From NCBI GenBank assembly GCA_937952445.1, contig CALGAA010000075.1, forward strand, positions 1-6,738: 6,738 bases of DNA, read 5' to 3'. Position 1 is the first letter of the stretch; every line of letters starts with the position of its first letter. The notes under the pieces were generated by a model. The model ran no database searches. It saw only the letters and a list, made by a program, of their open reading frames with translations, and was not told the origin of the DNA. This document shows, in pieces, positions 1 to 6,738 of this stretch. The stretch is from an uncultured Bacteroidota bacterium. Its GTDB lineage: Bacteria > Bacteroidota > Bacteroidia > Chitinophagales > Saprospiraceae. The translations under genes and the position numbers were made by a program.

Positions 1-397
1 CTTCCGGGCTGTCGCTACCCGGACTGCTGTCGATATCCATATCTCCGATTTCCATTCCGCTGTTCCAGGCCTCGACGATCTCTGAATAATTCACCCAGGT
101 ACGGTCTGTAGGGACACTGATTGGATTCAGTTCGAGATAAATCGCCGTAAGCAAGGTATCGCCTACATTGACGGGTCCCTCAATAATTGCAGTAGTATCC
201 GATCTCCACCCATAGGCGACGTTCTCCGGAAGGGTAGGATCAAATGTATAGCCTTCCGGTACGTAGTCTTTGACCCGAACGCTATCCACCATGATTCCTT
301 CCTGATTCACTACGTGGATATTGAAACGGATGAGGTCTCCATACCGTACGGGGAAATTAGTTTCTGTACTATCGACCTGCTTGTACAGGGCCAGATC
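1..397 (-). repeat. DUF11-like repeat R5 (cut by left window edge)
   Basis: It starts at DLALYKQVDS (397) and carries VRYGDLIRFNIHVVNQEG, DSVRVKDYVPEGYTFDPTLP and WVNYSEI. It reaches the first residues of its linker (DIDSSPGSDSPE) at the left edge. It is closest to R4, so R4 and R5 probably arose by a separate duplication (inference from shared residues). The usual NQG is NQEG here, with the spacing to the DYVPEG turn kept. Confidence 0.85.
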
Positions 398-967
398 CAG
401 GAACATAACCCCCGCAGGGTCGTGATCATCCTCACTGCCAATCGAATCCCTGTGCGGGCTATCAAAATCATCATCACCATCGTCTCCTGGCCGAACGCTT
501 CTTTCTGCTTCGGAGTCCGAACCGGGTGTACTGTCGTAATCAAATTCTCCGACCTCATTTCCAGTCGTATCGTAAACCTCCAGTATTTCAGCATAGTTGA
601 TCCAGCTATCCATCATCGGAACAGCTACAGGCTGAAGAGTAAGGTAGATACTCACCGTATCGTATTCCAAAAAGTCCAGTTGATTGGTTAACATCACGGT
701 ACCATCTGCCTTCCACCCCTGGCTGACGTTTTGGGGCAAAGTGGGATCGAAGTCATAACCCTCCGGAACATAATCCGCCACCCGTACGGAATCCGTAATT
801 ACGTTTCCTTGATTTTGAATGATAATATCAAATTTGATCAAGCTTCCAAAATGCAGCGGGAAATCACTGTTGAGCGTATCGATCACCTTGATCAGGGCAA
901 GGTCTACCACGTCCAGGATAGCCACATCATGGTCATCCTCATCATAACGGGGGTCATCAACTCCATC
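1..967 (-). CDS. DUF11-repeat portion of the same surface protein, in a third frame (partial, continues beyond left edge)
   Basis: From 967 down to the left edge there is a stop-free frame of 322 codons that continues the repeat array exactly where the preceding frame degenerates. It begins GDGVDDPRYDEDDHD, finishing the R3 linker, then encodes R4 (DLALIKVIDT, QNQGNV, VRVADYVPEG, WINYAEI) and R5 (DLALYKQVDS, VNQEG, VRVKDYVPEG, WVNYSEI), ending in the start of R5's acidic linker. There is no natural start codon at its beginning: the frame upstream is closed by a TGA at 1000-998, and the first candidate codons are internal to the linker. It is therefore the 3'-ward part of the same gene. The C terminus, where a type IX sorting domain would be expected in Bacteroidota (family knowledge, not seen), is outside the window. 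No cysteine is present. Coding potential is supported by the frame-specific match to R1-R3. Confidence 0.85.
398..904 (-). repeat. DUF11-like repeat R4 with acidic linker (intact, second subfamily)
   Basis: A 507-nt (169-codon) intact repeat. The head domain (536-904) has DLALIKVIDT, FDIIIQNQGNV, DSVRVADYVPEGYDFDPTLP and WINYAEI. It pairs with R5 through DSVRV.DYVPEGY.FDPTLP, where R2 and R3 have IEVTDY and GWDGTDP. The 40-codon linker (416-535) is DSTPGSDSEAERS, an Asp run, then SEDDHDP, different in sequence from the R1-R3 linkers but with the same start and end signatures. Confidence 0.85.
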
Positions 968-2280
968 CCGGGTACCCGATGCGGTTGTGCGCCGTAATCA
1001 TTCGTCGGATCATTATCCGGTGTGCTATCGATATCGTCCGGATGACCTCCATCCAGGTCTTCAAAAGAGCTGATTTCGGCATAATTAACCCAGTTATTTA
1101 CGCCTGTTTCCTGCCGTAGTATCAAGGCAATGCTGATCGTAGTGTCTGCACCCGGTGCTAAAGGACCGGCGATCGTGAACACAGGGTTGTCAGGATCTGT
1201 ACCGTCCCATCCATTATTCAATGCATTTCCGTTATCAAATTCAGTATTGGTCGGCACATAATCAGTCACTTCAATGTTCTGCACAGGTTCATTACCCTGA
1301 TTAAATACCGTGATATCGAAAATAGCCACATCGTCATATTGGAAAGGCAATGTGTTGTTGGTGCTGACCACCTTGCGCAAGGCCAGATCATAGACCTGCA
1401 GACGCAAAGGATCGTGGTCATCTTCATCCGTTTCGGCCACACCATCTCCGAAATCACCTGTCCCATCTCCATCGATATAATCATCGGCATCACTGTCGGG
1501 TTGACCTCCGGCATCGTTGTTCGGATCGTTATCCGGCGTACTGTCGACATCCTGCAATTCCATTCCTGTCGTATCGCGGAAATGGCTGATTTCACTATAG
1601 TTGGTCCAGGATGACGAATCCGGCGCACTAACCATTTCCAGGACCACCGCAATTCTAATTTCGGTCATTTCCCCATGATAGAGCGTATCCCCTGTCCAGG
1701 TATACACCGGATTACTGGGGTCGGTTCCATCCCAGTTGGGGTTAATTTCTTCGCTATCGATGAACGAAAATCCAGCAGGTAGATAATCGGTCACCTCTAT
1801 GTAACTGGTCGGGACGTTGCCCTGATTGAAAATCTGGATCAACATGGAAAGAGTATCGCCATACGTCACTGTACCCGGGTACCCCTCATCCCAGACTTTT
1901 CTCAGAGCCAGATCTGCTACTTTTACCAGCGCAGGATCGTGGTCATCTTCGTCAGTGTCTGGATTCTCATCGCCCGGTTCACCCGTTCCATCACCATCCA
2001 CAACGTCGTCCGAAGGACTTTCCGGGCTACCCCCCGCATCGTTGGAGGGATCATCATCGGGGGTTGAATCTCTATCATCCAGATCAGCCGGATTATGGTG
2101 TTCTCCGATCTCCGCAATGTTGAGGTAAGCATCGGTTTCAGTGGAATATTCCAGACGGAGTGAAATTTGAATCGTCGTATCCTGCCCGGGTAATAAGGGT
2201 CCCTGAACCATTCGTTTGGCTATATTAGTAGAAGGTTCCAAGTTCCACCCCAAATCTATATTGGATTCCAGGAAAACCAA
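904..2280 (-). CDS. DUF11-repeat portion of the same surface protein, in a second frame (broken-gene fragment)
   Basis: The piece is open in a different frame from its upstream neighbour. It is stop-free from 2304 to a TAG at 906-904; the TTG at 2280 is mid-domain and not a real start. It begins at the LPDG turn inside repeat R1, then carries the rest of R1, all of R2 and most of R3. Each repeat has DLAL.K, FNQG, IEVTDY.P, GWDGTDP or NWDGTDP, then W.NY.EI, then an acidic linker ending in DEDDHD. The last 19 or so codons (Met-rich, after HRVPG) are out-of-frame translation; the genuine sequence moves to the next frame at about 967. There is no cysteine, in contrast to the upstream part. No ribosome binding site or promoter is expected, since this is the interior of one gene split by frameshifts. 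Alone it would be half a domain at each end, so independent function is unlikely. Confidence 0.8.
   Translation of the reverse strand: MVFLESNIDLGWNLEPSTNIAKRMVQGPLLPGQDTTIQISLRLEYSTETDAYLNIAEIGEHHNPADLDDRDSTPDDDPSNDAGGSPESPSDDVVDGDGTGEPGDENPDTDEDDHDPALVKVADLALRKVWDEGYPGTVTYGDTLSMLIQIFNQGNVPTSYIEVTDYLPAGFSFIDSEEINPNWDGTDPSNPVYTWTGDTLYHGEMTEIRIAVVLEMVSAPDSSSWTNYSEISHFRDTTGMELQDVDSTPDNDPNNDAGGQPDSDADDYIDGDGTGDFGDGVAETDEDDHDPLRLQVYDLALRKVVSTNNTLPFQYDDVAIFDITVFNQGNEPVQNIEVTDYVPTNTEFDNGNALNNGWDGTDPDNPVFTIAGPLAPGADTTISIALILRQETGVNNWVNYAEISSFEDLDGGHPDDIDSTPDNDPTNDYGAQPHRVPGMELMTPVMMRMTMMWLSWTW
905..1389 (-). repeat. DUF11-like repeat R3 with shortened acidic linker (frame break in linker)
   Basis: The head domain (1030-1389, 120 codons) is intact: DLALRKVV, TVFNQGNE, IEVTDYVP, GWDGTDPDNPVFT and WVNYAEI, closest to R2. 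The linker (923-1029) is only 107 nt against 138 in R1 and R2, and lacks the DGDGTG core. Its first half (DSTPDNDPTNDYGAQP) is R1/R2-like. Its second half (PGDGVDDPRYDEDDHD), read in the other frame, is more like the R4 linker. The frame changes at about 967. Confidence 0.8.
964..972 (-). other. Frame break 2: apparent 1-nt loss (or larger deletion) in the R3 linker
   Basis: The frame coming from R3 reads QPHRVPG and then becomes Met-rich nonsense. The next frame takes over at 967 with DGVDDPRYDEDDHD and continues into R4. Adding one G to the GGG at 969-967 (CCC on the given strand) joins the two perfectly. The site sits in a CCCGGG palindrome, a context where small sequencing deletions can occur. 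The linker is also about 10 codons shorter than in R1 and R2, so a single deletion of about 31 nt would explain both the shortness and the shift. Confidence 0.7.
1390..1914 (-). repeat. DUF11-like repeat R2 with acidic linker (intact)
   Basis: An intact 525-nt (175-codon) repeat and the best reference unit in the array. The head domain (1546-1914, 123 codons) has DLALRKVW, IQIFNQGNV, IEVTDYLPAGFSF, NWDGTDPSNPVYT and WTNYSEI. The linker (1408-1545, 46 codons) has DSTPDNDPNNDAGG, DGDGTGDFGD and DEDDHDP, and is the same length as the R1 linker. The DNA for DEDDHDP (1408-1428) recurs almost unchanged exactly 525 nt away at 1933-1953. This suggests tandem duplication that has partly diverged. Confidence 0.85.
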
Positions 2281-2447
2281 CCCGTCCGGGAGCAGGGTTT
2301 CGCTTCAATTGTTCGATCAGCTCGTAAACGTTTTGCTTTTCAAGTTGCCCAGACATCGCCTTGATTGAAAATTTGGATATCGAAAACCAAGGTGTCCCCG
2401 TATTTTAGATCCGCAGGTTGGTCTACGGTTTTGATCAAAGCCAGATC
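1915..2447 (-). repeat. DUF11-like repeat R1 with acidic linker (interrupted by frame break)
   Basis: First of five tandem protein repeats. It starts at DLALIKTVDQ (2447), continues through YGDTLVFDIQIFNQGDV, is interrupted at 2289-2356, and resumes as LPDGLVFLES in another frame. It ends with the linker at 1933-2070 (46 codons, DSTPDDDPSNDAGG to DEDDHDP). The linker contains DGDGTG, a typical Ca2+-loop-like acidic motif (inference). The repeat is 533 nt, which is 3n+2, so the net indel alone forces a frame change. Between FNQG and LPDG it has 65 nt, where R2-R5 each have 36. Confidence 0.8.
2289..2356 (-). other. Frame break 1: extra sequence and stop inside repeat R1
   Basis: The upstream frame reads FNQGDVWAT and then TGA at 2342-2340. 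The downstream frame opens after a TGA at 2307-2305 and resumes at LPDG (about 2292). The interval between FNQG and LPDG is 65 nt, where all four sister repeats have 36 nt, so there are 29 extra nt (3n+2), enough to change frame. Past the TGA, the upstream frame reads TIEAK at 2312-2298, which would align to the expected IEVTDY strand if one A were added to the AAA at 2298-2300. The alternative model is therefore a 30-nt in-frame insertion carrying a stop plus a 1-nt deletion. Confidence 0.65.
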
Positions 2448-5400
2448 AAACTCCCGAACTTCTTCCATTATTTCCGTACCTGGGAGGAACTGGAGGGGTT
2501 CGGAGCATAGACACCCTTCGATAGGTTGTACAGTAAACACCAAACCATTGGCTGGGTCACAGTCCATTTGGGGGATATACCCCGTAAAATCGATGCTACC
2601 ATTTATCGCAACCGGTCCATGGATGAGAATCGAATCTACGACTTCTGCAGCTTCCCCATTCATATCAGCACAATGGATGATAACAAACAAGCTGTCGTGC
2701 TCGCTCAATGCCCTCTGAGACACAGTAACAGTACCAGTGTATTCTAAAAAATCAGATTCGGAGATGGTAATAGCAGAAAGATTGTCAAAGGTCAAAATGG
2801 GATGAATCACCTCTATTTCCAGTGTATCCACTCCCGTAATCCCGGATACTCCTTCTAAGCAAACCGTTTCTCCACACATCAGTCCTTCAACGGTCACAAA
2901 ATTCTCCACTTGAATGTTCACCATCTGCCCACACTCCGTATCTTCCTGCGCCATTACTTCAAACGTAAAGTCAATGGTTTCTCCTTCCAAAACCTCTTCT
3001 CCGCCATATGCAAAATAAACTAATGTTCCGCCCGGGTTGAGAGGGTCAGGTTCTATTCGATCAACCGTTGGACAGGCAGCGGAGCTAGCCGTATTACAGA
3101 CCAGAGATCCCGGTAAATATTCCAGACCGGGAGACAGAATGAGTACTCCGGAATCCAGACCCGTGAAGTCCCCGCCCTCTATTTGATAAACCACGTTTAC
3201 AGGCGTGGCAATCGCACAAGTGACACCCTGATCCACTCCCAGTTCTACCGTCGGATTGGTCTGGTAAGGCTGTAATCCATCGATGTATAAGCGATCACTT
3301 GCTCTGCGTATTCTATTTCCAATCACAGGTCCACCACATGGACGTTCTCCAAAAGACGTGAAGAACAACTGGGATCCGGATCGGAAATCACACGAGGTAT
3401 GGCCCTCCAGCCGCAGCTTAACCTGACGGTTTGTTGGTGATGGATTAGTTCCAGTTCCAGGTAAGCTATCGACCAACATACTATGTGCTGTCAAATCGAC
3501 CGAAAGGATATTACCGGTTGTCGTTGTTTGGGCAAATATAGATTCTCTGTTCATTACCCCGATGGGATATTCCACCAATACGTCTGAGATCTCAAACCCC
3601 GATGGCAGTGTAATATCAATACGAGGATTTATCACAGAGCCCGCATTCGCTGAATTGACTATCATCTCGTAATATACAGTACTACAAAAGTTAGCCATAT
3701 TATCGGGGTTATTGATACTGGGTTGGGCCACCAAATTAAATTGCAATTCTGAATCTACCGGATTGATGGTGTAACTGAGAGTTTCATATGTGCAGTTTTC
3801 ATCGTCCTCCCCATCCGGGTATTTGTAACAAGACCACCCATGCAACACCTCAAAGACCCCGGAGATACAAGAATTGAGTTCTACAGAAAATATAATTGTC
3901 CGGGTGGAATTTCCATTATGAGTCCCCAGTTCATATATGCCATTCGTATTGCGGGGGATTATGACGCCATTTTCCGAAACCGACAAAATAGTGACACTAT
4001 CATTTTCTGGCAGTTGCAACCATGTATAAGAAAGGGTGCCCCCTTGAGGACGAATTTGCAGTTGAAAATTGGTGGCATTGTTGTTTGCGTTACCAACCGG
4101 CGGGAGTTGATTATAATCAATGTTGCCCAGATTCGTATTGCTTCCTGTTGTCAGGGAACTCTCGATGGTCTCAAATTCATCAGCCGGGCATATCGGAGAT
4201 GTATAAGCGATAGATAAATCCGTGGTGACAGTAAGCGGGGATTCACACGATCGTCGGAATGCAACGTAGTACCGCAGATCCACATTTTCCTCCTCGTACG
4301 GGAATAATGAGCCTCCAAAGGCATCATGAACGTCGCGAACCTTCAAAATGACATCGGTTTCCGTCTCTATAATTTGAGAGGTTGGGATGTATTGCGCTAA
4401 TTGCTCCTGGGTCATCCCTGTCGATATCTGCTGCGTAACGAGCCATGCATGTCGGAAATTAACATCGTTTGGTTTAGCCACTACAATACTATCCGGAATA
4501 TAAAGTGGTCGGAATTCGTTGGGGAAAAAATCATAGGTACCAGTATAACCGCTGAGTACCCCGCCGATATTTTGCTTGATCTCGATCAAATATAGGAAGT
4601 CACGGTCGCATCCATTTCCGGAAAAACCACCGTTCTTGATTTCCACCGATAAGGCTGCACCGAGGAATAACATTTCATCATACATCTCATTACACGCGTA
4701 TTCGACGTTTTCTTCATCGGCAGGAACAGCAGCAAAAGATCCTGTGAAAATTTCCTCTTGTCGTTCACTCATTGGCCTGTAAGTGCCAGGCACTACACTA
4801 TACCAATCCTCTGATTTTTCTTTACAAAAAGCATATTGAGTTACCAGGTTGATTTGATCAGTCGGAGAAAATATGAAGTCGTCAGGCAGATTCTCACCTC
4901 CCGGCAACATAGTCAGGGCTTCTACCGTTAAGTCATATTCAAATCCATTTGATATGAGCACCGGCTCCAACCCCCCAATTTCATACATATTGGCACCTTG
5001 AATAATTTCGATCCAGGCAGTGTCGGGACAAAAGAATTCGTCCATCCCAAAAACATGTGTTTCCCTGTAATAGCCACCCACCCAATCCGTCGTACTTCCT
5101 GCCGAAAAGCCCAATTCGGATTGATGACGAATCGTATCTCCGATCATCGCTCTTTTTAGATTAAGGTTTTCAGGATTTGCCCGTACGAAGTCATCCCAAT
5201 CCCGATTATCTTCGGAATCGACATACCCATATGAAATACGCTCCACGCTATAGGAGTTGATCACCCCTCCCCCTTCTTCACCACATTCACCCGGCATACA
5301 ACCCAGCAGAAGTATATCGTATTCACTGCAGTTCAAATTAAGCAGGCACAAAGGATCACAATTGATGTTGGTGGACTGTCCAAGTCTTAGCGATGTCAAT

Positions 5401-6738
5401 CCATCCACTCCATCTGCACAATTCGTCATTAATTCAAAACATACTTTTATTGGAGCAGCAGGTTGGAACATGACGTCTGACAACAGAACATGTATATAAA
5501 GTATATCACCAATCGTAGTAGTTTCTGCTATTGGGATAGTATTCCCGCCAATTGAAAAATTGGAGTTCATGAGACTTCCAAAGCTAAGTCCGCCTCCTGT
5601 AGGCAACTCAACGGTGAAAGTGACATAGCTGCTGTCCGCATTTCCTACTTTCAAAAATTGATAGTTAGGATATTCGACACAATATTCATAGACCTGATTA
5701 CCCGAAACAACGGAATTTCCAGTCACAATGGGATCAGATGCAGAAGCCATCCCACCAGTACCAGCATGCCCTTCTTCAAATTGGGTGTTACCTCCACATA
5801 AATCTGTACCCCGTACCCTGATATAGGGATTGGATAACGTATAAGGACCACAAATATTCGGGTCCTGGCAACACATCACATACGACATCTCTATAAAGAT
5901 CGTATCTTCCGGGTGCAATTGGTACGAAGATTCAAAATCATTATTGGCAGCAGTATGGCTGGTAATCCCCGAACCACAGGATGAACTTCCACTCGACTGT
6001 ATGTTCGGAAAATAATCAGTCAAATCTTCCCCTTCATCATTTATCACTTTAAAATCAGTGATGTCCAGGGCGGTATTGGAACCGTTGGCGTTGAGGAAAA
6101 TTTGATTGAGTACAGAAGGTCCTATGCCTGTGTTCCATACCCGCATTCGGATGAAACCTTTATCCTGGCCATCCATACAAACGACATTATCCAGGCTATC
6201 GATATCAGATGACAGGACAGGTTGAGAGAAATCCAGCCCTACACTTCCCACAATCGCTTGAGGTGATGGGCATGTTTGCCCTCCACATCCCCACAAAGTT
6301 TGGTGGGTTACAGTACCATCTGAAAAGTTGCAGTTATTTACGATAAAGCATTCTTCCAGGATAATAGAATCCCCATTTGTTAAAATGGTATCTTCATCTC
6401 CAAACGTCCCCGCAAATAATTCATCTGCCAAATCTATTTCGTAGATTAACTCTCCACCGACCACGGTAGGTGTCAGAGGGGTATTATTATATCGAAGTTC
6501 GTAGTTCAGCAAATCACTCCCGGGAGTTACCCGATGTTCTATCTTGGAAATATATCCAAATCCTCCGTTTAAAATTCTAATGGGCCGACACACCATGGAA
6601 GGAAGATCATGAACGATTGTGTCCTTGCTATGAACATATTGAGTTACAAGAGATGCATACTCAATGTTATAATTGGAAGAAACCTCCTCCAATACTATTT
6701 CACCCGACCATACCCCCAGGGTATCATAAGCCAGATTT
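2340..6738 (-). CDS. Large Cys-rich surface/secreted protein, N-terminal-side portion (partial, continues beyond right edge)
   Basis: This frame is open without a stop from the right edge (first full codon at 6737) to a TGA at 2342-2340, giving 1465 codons. A TTG at 6692 is not a credible start: 15 sense codons precede it in frame, and the true start and any signal peptide lie outside the window. The product is rich in beta-type sequence (alternating V, I, Y, T, many G, N and D), has no membrane segment, and carries about 41 cysteines, including GCGGQTC, CCQDPNIC and CMPGEC. Turns such as TLPSGF (near 3600) and EYLPGS (near 3115) resemble the LP-G turn of DUF11 domains, so divergent DUF11-like sandwiches are likely (inference). 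From about 2447 it enters repeat R1 (DLALIK, then FNQGDV) and stops mid-domain, so the TGA is not the natural end of the protein. The probable role is an extracellular adhesin or structural surface protein; ligand unknown. Coding is certain, function is weakly supported. Confidence 0.85.
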   Translation of the reverse strand, partial: NLAYDTLGVWSGEIVLEEVSSNYNIEYASLVTQYVHSKDTIVHDLPSMVCRPIRILNGGFGYISKIEHRVTPGSDLLNYELRYNNTPLTPTVVGGELIYEIDLADELFAGTFGDEDTILTNGDSIILEECFIVNNCNFSDGTVTHQTLWGCGGQTCPSPQAIVGSVGLDFSQPVLSSDIDSLDNVVCMDGQDKGFIRMRVWNTGIGPSVLNQIFLNANGSNTALDITDFKVINDEGEDLTDYFPNIQSSGSSSCGSGITSHTAANNDFESSYQLHPEDTIFIEMSYVMCCQDPNICGPYTLSNPYIRVRGTDLCGGNTQFEEGHAGTGGMASASDPIVTGNSVVSGNQVYEYCVEYPNYQFLKVGNADSSYVTFTVELPTGGGLSFGSLMNSNFSIGGNTIPIAETTTIGDILYIHVLLSDVMFQPAAPIKVCFELMTNCADGVDGLTSLRLGQSTNINCDPLCLLNLNCSEYDILLLGCMPGECGEEGGGVINSYSVERISYGYVDSEDNRDWDDFVRANPENLNLKRAMIGDTIRHQSELGFSAGSTTDWVGGYYRETHVFGMDEFFCPDTAWIEIIQGANMYEIGGLEPVLISNGFEYDLTVEALTMLPGGENLPDDFIFSPTDQINLVTQYAFCKEKSEDWYSVVPGTYRPMSERQEEIFTGSFAAVPADEENVEYACNEMYDEMLFLGAALSVEIKNGGFSGNGCDRDFLYLIEIKQNIGGVLSGYTGTYDFFPNEFRPLYIPDSIVVAKPNDVNFRHAWLVTQQISTGMTQEQLAQYIPTSQIIETETDVILKVRDVHDAFGGSLFPYEEENVDLRYYVAFRRSCESPLTVTTDLSIAYTSPICPADEFETIESSLTTGSNTNLGNIDYNQLPPVGNANNNATNFQLQIRPQGGTLSYTWLQLPENDSVTILSVSENGVIIPRNTNGIYELGTHNGNSTRTIIFSVELNSCISGVFEVLHGWSCYKYPDGEDDENCTYETLSYTINPVDSELQFNLVAQPSINNPDNMANFCSTVYYEMIVNSANAGSVINPRIDITLPSGFEISDVLVEYPIGVMNRESIFAQTTTTGNILSVDLTAHSMLVDSLPGTGTNPSPTNRQVKLRLEGHTSCDFRSGSQLFFTSFGERPCGGPVIGNRIRRASDRLYIDGLQPYQTNPTVELGVDQGVTCAIATPVNVVYQIEGGDFTGLDSGVLILSPGLEYLPGSLVCNTASSAACPTVDRIEPDPLNPGGTLVYFAYGGEEVLEGETIDFTFEVMAQEDTECGQMVNIQVENFVTVEGLMCGETVCLEGVSGITGVDTLEIEVIHPILTFDNLSAITISESDFLEYTGTVTVSQRALSEHDSLFVIIHCADMNGEAAEVVDSILIHGPVAINGSIDFTGYIPQMDCDPANGLVFTVQPIEGCLCSEPLQFLPGTEIMEEVREFDLALIKTVDQPADLKYGDTLVFDIQIFNQGDVWAT

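Noticed and set aside
314..691. Plus-strand 125-codon ORF
   Set aside because: It lies opposite R4 and R5, which are strongly supported by frame-specific repeat similarity. It has no recognisable family.
961..980. GGTACCCGGG on the minus strand resembles a cloning-vector polylinker
   Set aside because: The match is only about a dozen bases, lacks the neighbouring vector sites, and encodes a sensible linker (HRVPGDG) once the frame is repaired. Probably chance.
1266..1652. Minus-strand Met/Arg-rich 128-codon ORF
   Set aside because: It is an out-of-frame reading of R2 and R3. The Met and Arg excess arises from shifted GATGA-type Asp codons.
1826..2128. Plus-strand 100-codon ORF rich in Ser and Pro
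   Set aside because: It is antisense to the Asp-rich R1 linker, and the Ser/Pro bias is the mirror of GAT/GAC-rich codons. A similar reading occurs antisense to R1 at 2365, as expected for a shadow of a repeat.
2289..2356. Programmed -1 ribosomal frameshift
   Set aside because: No slippery heptamer followed by a clear stem or pseudoknot is visible, and the site has 29 extra nt rather than just an overlapping frame.
3840..4217. Plus-strand 125-codon ORF
   Set aside because: It is antisense to the uninterrupted 1465-codon frame and shows no motif. Open length is expected by chance opposite such a long gene.
2340..6692. TTG at 6692 as a translation start
   Set aside because: The same frame stays open upstream to the window edge with protein-like sequence, and there is no intergenic DNA or signal peptide after it.
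1..6738. CRISPR array, IS element, tRNA/rRNA gene, promoter or terminator
   Set aside because: The whole window is accounted for by one coding region. The repeats are degenerate protein-level repeats of about 500 nt, with no short direct repeats with spacers, no terminal inverted repeats and no transposase.

Overview
The window is almost certainly from a member of the Bacteroidota, most likely a Saprospiraceae-like lineage. It lies entirely inside one very large cell-surface or secreted protein gene on the minus strand. The taxonomic call comes from remembered family style: tandem DUF11-like beta-sandwich repeats (DLAL.K, F.QG, DY.P.G, W.NY.EI) joined by Asp-rich DEDDHDP linkers. In that group such proteins are usually exported by the type IX secretion system. 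No signal peptide or sorting domain lies in the window, because both gene ends are outside it.

Layout, reading the minus strand from high to low coordinates. (1) 6738-2340 is an open frame of 1465 codons and runs off the right edge. It encodes a Cys-rich, beta-rich region with about 41 cysteines and several degenerate LP-G-F turns. (2) About 2447 to 1 encodes five tandem DUF11-like repeats of roughly 160-175 residues (R1-R5), with no cysteine at all. R1-R3 are one subfamily and R4-R5 another. (3) The reading frame breaks twice, at 2289-2356 inside R1 and at 964-972 in the R3 linker. Coding therefore passes through all three minus-strand frames: 2340-6738, then 904-2280, then 1-967. The last piece is open to the left edge. 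Rejoined, the visible product is about 2,230 residues.

The breaks are the most interesting part. Each sits where repeat length departs from the sister repeats. R1 has 65 nt between two landmarks that are 36 nt apart in R2-R5. The R3 linker is 107 nt against 138 nt in R1 and R2. Both breaks shift the frame in the same direction. They could be real inactivating indels, repeat-driven variation, or assembly or sequencing errors; the sequence alone cannot decide.

There is no intergenic DNA, promoter, terminator, RNA gene, CRISPR array or mobile element. I found no evidence of a new multi-gene system here.
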